The notes under the pieces are model-generated. The model did no database searches. It saw only the letters and a list, made by a program, of their open reading frames with translations, and was not told the origin of the DNA. From contig JAKSZT010038599.1 in NCBI GenBank assembly GCA_026826555.1, positions 4,893,420 to 4,957,419 of the forward strand: a DNA stretch of 64,000 nt, in the 5' to 3' direction. Positions 13,439-24,530 of the stretch are shown one piece after another. Within the stretch, counting starts at the first letter, position 1. Each line of letters opens with the position of its first letter. A program made the position numbers and the translations under genes. This DNA is from Tolypeutes matacus. Taxonomy: Eukaryota > Chordata > Mammalia > Cingulata > Chlamyphoridae.

Positions 13439-13901
13439 GTGTGGGGACCCAGCCCCACCCCCCAAGTCTTAAGCACATAGGTTCCTGCATGACCTAAGCA
13501 TAAGTTAAAGGTTAAAAACCTTCCCCAGAGGGAAGAGAATGTACAGATGTTATTTTAAACTATGATCTTCCCAAAATAGTAAACATCCTTGGTAGATGTC
13601 CTTCCTAAGAGTGGAGTTAAAACATCACTACATCACTACACCCTTGTTTATGCTTCATGTGACCCTAGCAGGAACTCTGTTCTCTTACCTTATGGAAAGT
13701 CCTTGTTCTAAAATGCTTTATATATTACTCCTCATTTTCTCATCTCCTGCAGAATGCTAACTTCATCATTTGACTGGCCACCATCAAGTATTCTTTCCTG
13801 TCCATAAGTCCCAATAAAGCTTATGTCTGATTCTTTGCTTGGTACATTCTTTGGTCTTGCAGACTCACCAACTCGTGCCCTTCAGGAGTTGGGTTGGAAC
13901 A
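13439..13901 (+). mobile_element. Endogenous retrovirus 5' LTR
   Basis: About 463 bp running TGTGGGGACC...GGTTGGAACA, the TG...CA ends expected of an LTR. A TATA-like TTTATATATT lies at about 13717-13726 and AATAAA at 13813-13818. This gives a sensible U3-R-U5 layout with about 65 bp after the polyadenylation zone. It is followed by gag- and env-like remnants, which supports the LTR call. I could not assign a tRNA primer site just downstream. Its text differs from the MaLR-like LTRs elsewhere in the window. Confidence 0.6.
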
Positions 13902-15060
13902 ATTGGGAAGCCATGAGCCAAGAGCTCGAGGGGCCCCTGGTGGTAGTGAGCATGAGCTCAGGGAAAGGAGAATCTGCAAGGGAAGACCTGGGTTTGCCTA
14001 TAACGTCCATGTGAAGAGGAGTGGGCTGCCCTCCAGGATGAGGGGGGACTGCCAAGAGAATATGGGGATGCCCTAAAAACTCTGGAAAGTGTACTAGCTG
14101 TGCTACAGCAGGCAGCAAAGCAGCTGCACCTAATTAAGAAAAAAAGGGACCATCAGATAGCAGCAGTTATTGCATGGTCCCTGTTGGGAGCATCATGGAT
14201 GGCCATTGAGACAGAACAAATGGCAAAGGCATCTGTGTGCCACATAGAAGAAAAATTAAAGCTAGAAAGAGATATGTGCATATAGCAAGCAGAGATGAAA
14301 GATTCTTTAACCCATTGCCTGCATTGAGTTGATGGTCAGTTAGAAACCCAGACTTGTAGGTATGCTCAAGCTAGGGGCAGTAGGTTACCTAGAATCTAGG
14401 TCTGGAGGATATTACCCACCCCCAGGTGGGACCCTAAGGCATGGGCTTCTATGGACTCCTCCTCAGATGAAGAGAAAGAGGAAGAATGGGAGATGGAAGA
14501 CGATGAGGAGCCTCTTAGCAAGCACTCTATAATACAACAGAAGGGGAAGGAGTTACAAGACCAAATCCAACACTTCCAACCCCCAGAGCAGAAGTTACCT
14601 GTAGCTATGAGTAACTGTACCAAGGCTGAGTTGGGTGATTTAGGCCAATGGTACAGGCAGAGATCTAGAAATTCCCTGCCTAACTGGCTTCTAAGATTTG
14701 GGGATATTGGACCCTTCCTCCAAGGGCCAACCGTGCTGCAGCATGCTGGCTGTGTGAAGGCTATACCAAGCAGAGCAATAATTACCAAAGTAATGTGAGT
14801 AGAACCTAAGCAGAAACAATTGGCATTATGGCTTGCTCCCATTGAGAGACAACATGTATGATATTGCAAACCTTGAACTTAGATCTATTAACTGCAGCTA
14901 AAAGAGTAACTTGTGCATTTATTACTGCATTGATCAGTATTAATTGCCATACCTATATACCTTATGAATATGATAAAATCTCTTCTATTCTAGATCATAT
15001 GCACAGGGATATTGAACATGTTAAAAGTCTTGGTAAACTTAATTCATTTTCTAAGTAATT
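13902..15060 (+). pseudogene. Retroviral gag remnant
   Basis: Several broken frames follow the LTR. The clearest is 14451-14798 (115 codons). It has an acidic N-terminal run (DSSSDEEKEEEWEMEDDEE) and, near codon 58, a segment with WYRQRSRNSLPNWLLR. That segment resembles the 'WYRQ..GE....WLLRLWD' segment I recall from mammalian and avian endogenous Gag. The usual tryptophan after LLR is replaced. A 61-codon frame at 14100-14285 and a 66-codon frame at 14858-15058 flank it in different frames. Internal stops separate all of them, so no Gag is made. Read from motif recall only. Confidence 0.45.
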
Positions 15061-15087
15061 AATGAATGTGCTTATAAGATAAAAGAA

Positions 15088-16365
15088 TGGATCTCTTAAG
15101 TATTGTCTTTATTTTGCTTGCCATATCTTATCTTGCTGTTGCCTATATTGTCTTTGTAAGTTTATGTCTAAGGCAGTGCCTCTCCTCATACCTCTCTTAG
15201 CTGTCCGAGGCATAACCACCACTATGGAAACTGGGGTTGGCAGTTTCCTAGATAGCATTTGAAACTTACAAGATCAAACCCATCAGTTTCTGGAGGATGT
15301 AGCTTCTGGAGAATGTAGCTTCTGGAGGCACCTGGCCTTTCTCATTCTCATGGTCCAGAAATGAGGATGCTTACCAATATTTTCTTTATCCTTTTAGTAG
15401 TAACTAAGGTTATTTCTTCCAGAATCAATTCCTTCCAGAACAAGGTATTAGTCATGCAGGGATTTCATCCAGTTCCAAACATGGTGCCAGACCTGCCTTC
15501 CCTCAACCTCAATAGATTAACTAGAGAGTATCATACCTGGTCAGGTAGCTTTTACTTTCCTAAGCAGCAGGAAGCATCTACAGAATAATGGCCATTGACA
15601 TTCAACTCCCCCTTAAGAATAAGGGTACAAACTCTCTAAGGGGGAAGTTGAGGCCGGTTAGTATAATAAACAAGGAAGGCAGCTGGTCAGAATAAAGCCT
15701 GCCAAAGACCCTGGTCATGAGGTCCAGTTTGGAAGTCCTGTGGAACACCTTGCTGGCATGGCAGAATATGATCCATCAATAAGTCTGGAATAAGACCTTC
15801 TCATTTAAGACTGAGATTCAGCTGCCATTTTTCAATGAGACTTGTAATTAATTTTTTCCCATTTAAAGGAACAGACCTTTATTAGGATATGCTATATATA
15901 ATGGTTTAGGATGGTTAATGGCTGAGTTTGGCAACATAGTTTGCAATGCTCCTGTCTGCATGGAATGACAAGAGGAAATCCAGGATTTAGGGTGGTTACC
16001 CCGTGAGTTGTGTAATTTTACTATCAAGTCTGGATGTAGAGCAAAATACAATCCTGGTGGCTATACCCATTGACCAGTTTTTGTACTGGGTGGGGCTACA
16101 ATTGTCAATGAAAAACGGATAATGGCTTTAGCCAATCACACTGCTCAATCAATGACAATGAGGTGGCAATTTCCTTAATAAATGAAGAAACTACCCAACT
16201 ACAAAATACAGTTTTACAAAATAGGATGGCTTTAGATATTTTTACTGAATCAGAAGGTGGGACTTGTACCCTCACTGCAGCCAGGGCTCAGTGTGGGTAC
16301 ATGTTTTTATAGGTCTAATAGCTTTTGGTGAAGGACTCATATTATTCTATTGTCTTTTACACTGT
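15088..16365 (+). pseudogene. Retroviral env remnant (SU start and TM core)
   Basis: A 75-codon frame at 15361-15588 starts with a hydrophobic stretch (TNIFFILLVVTKVISS) like an Env signal peptide and then stops. Near 16195-16310 a frame carries LQNRMALD followed by a GGTCTL-type stretch. This is the conserved heptad/immunosuppressive-region pattern of retroviral TM subunits. Stops and frameshifts lie between the two pieces. No reverse transcriptase, RNase H or integrase motif was seen between gag and env, so pol appears deleted or was never carried. The TM is cut shortly after this core by the LTR at 16389. Confidence 0.5.
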
Positions 16366-16383
16366 TGCTATGGAATGTGGATG

Positions 16384-16388
16384 CAATG
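16384..16388. repeat. Putative left target site of MaLR-like provirus
   Basis: CAATG immediately before the TGTAG LTR start. The matching right copy is absent because the provirus is truncated at about 19140. Confidence 0.4.
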
Positions 16389-16610
16389 TGTAGCAGTTTG
16401 ATATTGTTTATGAATTCCAAAAATAAATGTTGGATTATGTTTGTGAACTGGTCTTTTCCTTGGGGCATAGTAGATTATATTGGATTCAGAGATTTCACTT
16501 TTACTTGATTAAATAATGATTAAGGCTTTGATTGGGACATGTCAGTCAGATGTTGAGTCCCTGCCCCCTTGATGGCTGGGGACTCACAAAGAAACTGCAC
16601 CACAGAGTGG

Positions 16611-16621
16611 AGATTGGAGTT
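16611..16621. repeat. SINE target duplication, left
   Basis: AGATTGGAGTT; the right copy at 17012-17022 reads AGACTGGAGTT, one mismatch. Confidence 0.7.
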
Positions 16622-17011
16622 TTGGTTTTTTAAAAGATTTATTTATTTCTTCCCCAGCCCCATTGTTTTGTGTGCTTTGTCTGCTCTCTGTGTATTCTTC
16701 TGTGTCTGCTTGTCTTCTCTTTAGGCAGCACCAGGAACTGACCCTGGGAATTTCTGGAGTGGAGAGAGGTTGCTCAATCTCTTGTGCCACCTCAGCTTCC
16801 TGATTTGCTGCATCTCTCATTGTATCTCTTCTGTGTCTATTTTTGTTGCATCATCTTGCTGTGCCAGCTCTCTGTGAAGGCCAGCACTCCTGTGTGGGCC
16901 AGCTCACCACATGGTCCAGCTTGCTTTTCCCCAGGAGGCCCCAAGAATTGAACTCTGGACCTCTTATATGATAGATGGGAGCCCAATCACTTGAGCCCCA
17001 TCCTCTTCCCA
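16622..17011 (-). mobile_element. tRNA-headed SINE (DAS-like), antisense
   Basis: On the minus strand the head reads GGATGGGGCTCAAGTGATTGG, ending with a B-box-like GAGTTCAATTC, then a long body, then an A-rich tail (T-rich at 16622-16650 on plus). It is flanked by an 11-bp duplication with one mismatch. The longer body distinguishes it from the short dimers at 26918 and 27723. It lies inside the U3 of provirus A and is therefore younger than it. Confidence 0.75.
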
Positions 17012-17403
17012 AGACTGGAGTTGTAATGTTTGAGCCCTGGGAAGTAAACACATACAGAAGCAAATATGTGAAGAAAGAGAGAAATCTCCATTAGACATTG
17101 GAAAGGCCCAGCAAAGAGAGATGAGCCATTCACCTGATAGTTGACAGCTGGGGTGGTGGAGAAAGCAGAGCAGCTGAGCCCAGAGAGAAATGAGCACCAG
17201 GAAGAGAAGAACCCAGGAAATCTGAACCCTTGCAGTCATTGCCAGCCATCTTGCTGCAACATGTGGCAACAGACTTTGGTGAGGGAAGTAACTTATGCTT
17301 TATGGCCTGGTAACTGTAAGCTTCTACTCTAAATAAATGCCCTCTATAAAAACCAACTGAATTCTGGCATTTTGCATCAGTACCACTTTGGCTGACTAAT
17401 ACA

Positions 17404-18942
17404 GAATTTGGTACCAGAGAGTAAGTTGTGCTTTTCCAATTATCAAAGTGTGAAACAGTTTTGTGAATGGGTAAGGGATATTTTTTGGAGAAATTATGAG
17501 ATGCTTGATGGAAAAAGCCTAAATGTTTTGAAGAGAATATTGTTAGTAATATGGATGCTAAAGAGACTTTTTATAAGGCCTTAGAAGTAAGTGATGAAAC
17601 TATTATTGGAAACTGGAGGAAAGGTTATCCATGTTTTAAAGTTGCAGAGAACTTAGCAAGATTAACTCCTGATGTTTTAGTTAGACAGAATTTGAAAACG
17701 GAAAGCTTGGGCATTTAGCTGAAGAACTTTCCAAAGTAAACTTGGAGAATGTGGCTTGGCTTCTCCTTGCAGCTTATAGCAAAATGCTAGACAAGTGAGA
17801 TAAGCTGAGAACTGAACTGTTGGGCACAAAGAAAACAGAAACTGGTTCTGGAACTTTCAAATCTCTGAAAATCAAGTTCCCAGATGATAGTGTCCCATTT
17901 AAGAACTTAACTAAACTTGGAAATTGCAAATCAGGATTGAAGATGCAGTTATATAAGAAAGATTGTGGAAAGTCTTACTGTCTGATGGCTTGGACCCTTG
18001 CTTCTTGCATACTAAACCAACAAGCTTTTTGAGAGAGCTGTATGAATAAAACCACTGTCAGCTTGGACTAAAAGGGACATTGATGGGAGACATAGAAAGA
18101 GAAACAACTAGGAGGAAAACCATGGAAGCTGAGATCTGGAATTAAGACATTACCTTGGACCAAGAGAGGAGCCCCCATCCATGTTTACAGAGAGGGTGAT
18201 TTTGCCACAGCACTTGAAGAGGATGGATGTTCTTGCCCAATGTCCAGGGTACAGAGAGGGTGGAGCACATTCCCTGGGGATTAGGGAGGTTAAGTTTGAT
18301 GCCTTATAGGTCTGAGAGTGGTGAGCCTGTACCCCATGGATTAGGGAAGGCCAGGTTGCCAACTCATTGCTCTGAAAGGTTTGAGCATGCAGGCCAAAGG
18401 TTAGGGAGGACGTTGTCTTCACGTCACTGTACTAAGAAGCTTTAGACTCTAACCCAAAAATTGGGTAATGTGTGGCTATCTCCCTAAAGCCCTTGGAAAA
18501 TGAGGTCTGGAGCTTGGTTGCCACACAGATGCTTGATGAGGGTGGGACCATGAATATAACCACTGGGTAAGATTGTGGAAAGTGTGGGTCCCCATGTGGC
18601 CACAGGGAGAAGAAACCATCATCTTAAGAATGACTCTCAGACTTTGAAATCTAATGAAGCATTCCCTGCAGGTTTACAGAACTGTAGAGTTCCCATGAGT
18701 CATGTTTCCTTGTCAGTTTCTCTTTATGGTAATGGAAACATTTATCCTTTAGCTGTCCATCTGTGTATTGGAAGCAGGTAAATTGTTTTGTAAATTCAGA
18801 GGTCTATGGCCAGATGGGACTTTACACCAAGACAAATTGTATTTCTTTAAACTGATTGTGATATGATCCTGTATTTAGCATTATTACTGATTTAAGTTTT
18901 TCATGAATATTGTAATGTGTATTTGGAATTCAGAGGGTGGTG
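17404..18942 (+). mobile_element. MaLR-like provirus A, internal region
   Basis: About 1.54 kb, colinear with 38136-39678. It opens GAATTTGGTACCAGAGAG, matching the leucine-tRNA-type primer site context of ERVL/MaLR elements. Around 17577-17900 lies the decayed counterpart of the gag-derived frame at 38338. Here it is broken by stops. No pol or env is present, as expected for a non-autonomous MaLR element. Frames of 70-90 codons on both strands are fragments or shadows. Confidence 0.75.
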
Positions 18943-19140
18943 TGTAGCAGTTTGATATTGTTTACAAATTCTAAAAATAGATATTTGATTGGATTATGTT
19001 TGTGAACTGGTCTTTTCTTCTGGGCATAGTAGCTTATATTGGATTCAGATGTTTCACTTTTACTTGATTAAATAATGATTATGGCTTTGATTGGGCCACA
19101 TCAGTAGGATGTTGAGTCCTTGTCCCCTTGGTGGGGGACT
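18943..19140 (+). mobile_element. MaLR-like provirus A, truncated 3' LTR
   Basis: Begins TGTAGCAGTTTGATATTG and follows the 5' LTR for about 198 bp, then stops abruptly in the middle of U3 after 'ggtgggggact'. The sequence after 19140 is unrelated to the LTR or to the env remnant the provirus entered. A deletion has therefore removed the rest of the LTR, the right target copy and the remaining older ERV. Confidence 0.75.
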
Positions 19141-21444
19141 TGGATTTAGTCTCCCTATCTTTGTTTCAATACTCTAAATACTCTTAATAGTAGTGGCTTT
19201 TGAAGAGAACCTTACCTTATAATTTATAATCCCTAAGAATTAGGCAAGACATATATTAGTTTTAACAATTTATTAATTCTATCTTGCAGACTAATAAACT
19301 GTGGCTTAAAAAAAAACAAACATTCCAAGAGTTATGAACTTTAATGTTAGGGAAAGAAACTGAACTCAGATCTTCAGTCTAGGCACTAAATACTTATTAC
19401 TCATCAATTTAATTGTCTCATCCATTCATTACATATCAATTATGTCAAAACACTGTAGTGTATTAGGATCGCTAATGAAGATATTAAGACAACTTCCCGA
19501 TACTAAAGCATTCCCAGTTTTGTTGGGACCAAATCATTGATCACTGGTTTATCACCATTCATTGATTCTTGATTAAAATAATTTGTCACATAGAGAATTC
19601 ATCATCACTAGGTAGATCATAAAAGCACATAGGGATAACTGCCTGTCTTGGAGTATCCAAAAAGTTTCACAGAAAAAAATGACATTTATGCAGACTTTTA
19701 AAGTCAAACTCATGGTTTGCATGATAAAGTAGGGAGAAAATGTCATTTTCTGTAGAAGAAATAGTACATGGAAAAGAAGAGTGGAAATGAATAGTCTGAG
19801 TTCGCTGTAGAGTAACAGTGATTTCATGAAGAAAGAATAGAGGTCTTTAGTCAAAGGTTGGCATGATCAGATCTTCTTTTGGTGGAAGATAATTAGGAGG
19901 GCATTAAAGAAGAACTTGTAGTGAGAAAGTGATTATTGGCAAAAAAAAAAAAAAAAAAAAAAAAAGCTCACACAAAAAACTAAAAAACAAAAATCCTTGT
20001 AATGATTTATCTGAGAACTGGACCAACTGAGAAAATATCATACAGTATGGAGAAAGGTTGAAGCTGAAGGATTTAGTGATTATCTAGATTTTAAGGACAA
20101 AGGAGAGAGATGGATGAGTTGAGGATGACTATGTCTGTGGCAATGACATTATCTAAAGAAGGAAACAGAATTAACAACAACAACAATAATAAAAAAGCAT
20201 GAGTTTGGAAGGGAAAATTATGATGTAAAATTTGACTATATGTTAGGAATTTTCAAGAGTCATCCATTAACCTTTCAAAAATTGTCTGTCTATGCTAGGC
20301 ACCAGTTTCTTTATTTGTGAATGAAAGATATGGTGAGATATTATAATTTTTGGATGAAGAAGATAAGCAGACTAACAAACAAATACCTATATAGTTTCAA
20401 GTTGGAGTACTTTTTGTGAAGAACTTTAATAGAGTGATATGATAGAAGTTTGTCTTATTTCTGAGAAAAGGGCTGTTGAAAATACAGGTGTTGGAAGAGA
20501 TGTCTAAAATAGATATGATAGTTAAAGATTTAAATGTACCAAGGTTTCAAAGAAACTGAAATTTTTAGAAAGAACCATTTACCTAGTGGTAAAACTGTGG
20601 TGAAATGGTCATATTTTACATTGTTATAAAGCATTTTAGGCTATATTTTTTAAGTTTTTAAAGGATGTTACTTCATAGTAGGGTTTATGAAAATGAGACT
20701 TTCTAAAGAGAAAAAATGAGTATCCCTGAGCCAGTATGTAAATAGAAATCATAGATAGCAAAAAATATCATGGTTCCTTTTTCAAGTCATTTTATGTAGT
20801 GTAAATCTGATTAATTACATAATGATTTTAGAGATAATAGTATAACTGTAAATGCCAACAATTTACTGGGATATTTTAACATGACTATTTATTCTAGGAA
20901 GTTAGATGTTTTTAATGTCAAAAAATAATGAAATTCCAAGGAAGTAGCTGATTACTAATGAGTAAAGAAAATCACAAAAGGTGAATTATCATCATTTTTA
21001 TACTTGGTAACACTAAATTCAATCTCAAAGAAAGAAATGACATGAAATGATTCTTCAACTTGTATACCAAAGGAAAAAAAAAATGTTTATCTAGATGGGT
21101 AAGTGTCAGTGCTGAAGCTATAAATACTTTAATTATAACAGCACTTTAATCACATGAAAGTATATAAATTTGTTCTTGTTACTGAATGCACCAATTATTT
21201 CATTCAGACAATCAAAGTATTTCTTCATGTTTAAAAGAAGCTATTTGCATCAGTGATTGCCTAGGTAATAGCTTTTTTCTAAATGTCCTTATTTTCAATC
21301 AAACTGAAAACAAACTGTAAATTCATTTTTAAAAATGTCATTTGGTAAACTACAAATGAATCAATTTGTATAGAACAACACAAAACTGAAGGAGAGATTA
21401 AAACTAGTCACTAACCAGAATTTTAAAAGGTAATGGAGAGTGCA
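19141..21444. other. Unassigned AT-rich DNA
   Basis: No gene recognised. 19240-19400 faintly resembles a MIR but is too diverged to call. A 25-bp A run lies at 19941-19965. The 93-codon minus-strand frame at 19573-19854 is hydrophobic and AT-driven, with no domain. Confidence 0.4.
19941..19965. repeat. Poly-A tract (25 bp)
   Basis: Uninterrupted A run. I could not assign a retroposon upstream of it. Confidence 0.85.
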
Positions 21445-21884
21445 GGTGCAAAATGATAGAGTAGGAAGTTTTGTAAAATGCTTCCTCCCCTAGAAAAATG
21501 AAAGAGCTAGAAAACAGATTTAATTAACTAGGTGATAACCCTGGAACATGAATAGCCATTTAGGACAAATTCAGGAGTTCCAGAGGAGGCAAGAAGCTGC
21601 TGAGAGTTCAACTTTTGTAAGTGAAAAGCACAAACCTGTGACCAAACCCCACTTCTCAGCACTGCAGCAGTGGCTGCATAAATGGCTATGGAAATGCAGC
21701 CTGGATACTAGGATCTGCCTGGTGGGACAAACGCTGGCGGAGGAAACCACCTCTTTCAAAGAGAGTTGAGATCAGTCGGGGAATTTCTGGGGGAGCAGGA
21801 TGGAAGCTAGCCTCAATTTCAGTCCTCTGGGCAGTGGTGGTTTCTTACCTCCCGACAGGTCTTAAAGAGCTAAAGCACTCTTTT
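21445..21884 (+). mobile_element. HAL1/L1 5' end
   Basis: Starts with 'caaaatgatagagtaggaag', matching the recalled HAL1/L1 5' start 'caaaatggcagagtaggaag'. It continues with 5' UTR-like text that resumes after the antisense LTR. Frames of 73 and 62 codons are non-coding here. Confidence 0.5.
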
Positions 21885-22460
21885 GATTTGCTAAAGGCTG
21901 CCACGGCAATATACCAGAAATAAGTTCTTTTTTTTCAATGGCAATTAATTAATTACAATTCTAAGGCTGAGAAAAATGTCCAAATCAAGGCATAAGGCAA
22001 ATATATCTTCCAGAAGATATGACTGCCTGCAATCCTGGACTTCTCTATCACATTGCAGGGCAAAATGGTGGTGTCTGCTCTCTCTCCCTTCTCCTCTGTG
22101 TCTTGTTGCTTTCAGCTTCTGACTTTCTCCAACTTTCTCTCTGCTGCTCTGGCTTTCTCTGTGCTTCTGTGGCCTTCTCTTTGCTCTTGCGGCCTTCTTG
22201 TTCCCAGGTTCCATTAATTTCAGCTTCTGACTTCTGGGACTTTCTCAGCTTCTGGGGTTTCTCTCTGTGTTTTTAGAAGTTTCTTCCATTTATAAAGGAC
22301 CCCAGTAAGAGTTGATCTGGATCATGCCTTTCTGATTTCATCTAATCAAGTGGTCCTTAACTGAATGTAATAAAAGGTCATGCTTACAATAGGTTCATAC
22401 ACACAGATATGGATTAATTTAAGATCATAATTCTCTGGAGTCCACAAAAGCCTTAATTTA
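21885..22460 (-). mobile_element. MaLR-like LTR, antisense, inside HAL1
   Basis: Plus-strand left edge 'gctaaaggctgcc' matches the left edges at 44790 and 47230. Internal blocks such as 'tccaaatcaaggcat' and 'cttaactgaatgtaat' also match those LTRs. The right edge 'gtccacaaaagccttaa' parallels 'gattcacaaaagaac' at 47788. Edges are approximate. The 85-89 codon frames are shadows of low-complexity serine/leucine-rich sequence. Confidence 0.6.
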
Positions 22461-24530
22461 CCAGAAGCACATTCTGTGTGTGGTTGTTTCCTGGTCTGCT
22501 AGAAAAGACTCTGGACTTAGTTTCAGCTCTCATATCAGCATCTTCAGGGACTTACAGAGGCAGTGACTGTGGGCTTTTTTTTTTTTTTTTTTTTTTTTTT
22601 TTGAGCAGGAGATGTTTCTTATTTCTCTTTCTTATATGTTTAGTCTGGTGGATCTTTAAGGACCCAGAGCAGACACTAGCCTCAATTTCCCTCTTACAGC
22701 AGTGTCCTCTGGACTTACACTACCATTTACCAGGACAGAAAAAGACAGTGCAATTTTTATCCATATATACATATATAAGATAGGCAGGTAGATGTATTTA
22801 GGTTGGTTGGTTTTAGTCTTTGTTTTGTGTCTCTGGGCCTGGTAAATTACTAAAGAAAGAGCAGGACAGTGGCCTAAGTTTCAGATTCAATAGCAACTTC
22901 CAATTTTCCTTTGACACAGGACAAGATACTTGGAGAGTCATTTGAACCTCAACTTTTTCTTTTTCTTTTGTGTGGGTATTTTGTGTGTTTGCTAGTATTT
23001 TTTTTTCTTTTTTCTCTCTTTATATTTACTTCTTTTTCCCCCTTTTACTTATTTTTTTTTCTTTTATTCTTGTTCTTAGTATTTGGACTGAAGAGAGGGA
23101 GAAACTAGATTCCTAGAGTGACCTGCACGTAATACTCAGAATATCCAGTTCTCAACAACAACAAAAATACAAGGAGACAGGAATGTATTGTTCATTCACA
23201 TGAAAAAAAATGATGGAAAATATTCCAGAGGGAGCTTCATCTCTGGAATTACTAATCACAGATCAAAGAACAATTCTCATACATAGGATGAATGAACTAA
23301 AGGAAAATGTGGACAACGAAGTAAAGGAAATCAGGAAGACAATATATGAAAAAATGAGAAATTAAATAAGATAGAAATTATAAAGAAAAGCCAAAGGGAA
23401 ATTTGTGACTCAAAAGTACAATAACTGAAATGAAAACCTCAATAGAGGATTTCAACAGCAGATTGGAGAATGAAGAAGAAGGAACAACAAACTTGAAGAT
23501 AAGGCAATTGAAATTGCCCAGGGAAGCAGAAAGGAAAAACTATGAAAAACATTAACAGATCCCAAGGAACCTGTAGTACACCATCAAGCATAGCAATAGA
23601 TTCATCACAGGAGTCCCAAAAGGAGAAGAAAACTTTAAATATATATTTGAATTAATAATGACTGAAAACTTCCCAAATAGGATAAAATATATCAATATAC
23701 AAATCCAAGGAGCTCAATGAATGACAAACAGGATAAGCCAAAATAGAACTAAACCCTTATAATCAAACTTCCAAATGCCAAACAAAAAGACAGAATGGTA
23801 AAAATAGCAAGGGAGAAGTAACATGTCACATATAGCAGATCTTTAATAAATTTAACATTCAATTTTTCAATATAAACCAGGAGGTCAAAAGGCAATGTGG
23901 ATATATCTAAAGTGCTAGAAATAAAAATGTTAGAAAGAATAATAAAACAGCAAAGCTATCAAAAATGAGGGAAAAATTAAGATATTCTGAACCAACAGAA
24001 GCTGGTGGAGTTCATTACAACTAGACCTGCTCCTACAGGAAATGCTAAATGGAGCTCCTCACATTGAAAAGAAAGGAGGTGACTTTATGTTTATGCTATG
24101 TGAAGAAAGAGAGATCTCTGGTATAAGTAACAATATAGATAATTATAAATGTCAGTGATATCATTTTACTTCTGAAAGGCTAAAATGCATATAAAACAAG
24201 TGTAAATCATCATTACAGGACACACAATGCATAAAAATGTAATCTGTGACAAGAAGAACATAAAAGTGAGGGAAGGAGGAACATAGGCACAGTTAAAGAC
24301 TAAACTATTGAAGTCAAGTTGAAATCAATACAAAATAAATTGTAATTGATTTAGGATGCTAAATGTAACATCCATCTTAATCATAAAAATATAAGAAAAA
24401 AATCTACACAAAAAGAAAGCATAAATGACTCAATATTACTCATAGTAAAATATCATTTAAACAAATAAGAAGGTGTAATGGAAGAAAGGAGGGACTATAA
24501 AGATATAAGACTTACAAAAAACATTTATCA
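22461..24530 (+). mobile_element. HAL1-like element, 5' UTR end, ORF1 and 3' part
   Basis: After the LTR the 5' region resumes. ORF1-type text then runs from about 23210 to 24060, with fragments such as 'aaattaagatattctgaacc' and 'gctggtggagttcattaca' that mirror the HAL1 ORF1 C-terminal region. HAL1-like spacer follows ('gcatataaaacaagtgtaaatc'). Many stops; pseudogenic. A 28-bp T run sits at 22575-22602. HAL1 elements normally carry only ORF1, but here ORF2 sequence follows directly at 24531. Confidence 0.5.
22575..22602. repeat. Poly-T tract (28 bp)
   Basis: Pure T run in the HAL1-like 5' part. Could mark an antisense retroposon tail or simple expansion. Confidence 0.85.

Larger units (their letters stand above)
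16389..17403 (+). mobile_element. MaLR-like provirus A, 5' LTR with SINE insertion
   Basis: Runs TGTAGCAGTTTGATATTG to GACTAATACA. Removing the SINE at 16622-17011 and its duplicated 11-bp target leaves about 614 bp, near the 671 bp of the same LTR at 37465. AATAAA is at about 17331-17336. The GACTAATACA end is the one typical of MaLR LTRs such as THE1. Confidence 0.8.

Noticed and set aside
14396..14869. 157-codon minus-strand frame with a serine-rich run
   Set aside because: It is the antisense of the acidic gag remnant at 14451-14798; the poly-serine part is the reverse of GAA/GAG codons.
19240..19400. Possible MIR
   Set aside because: Only a few short words match the MIR order; too diverged to support as a feature.
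22575..22602. Poly-T run as the tail of an antisense retroposon
   Set aside because: No retroposon body or target duplication could be found beside it; kept as a simple tract.
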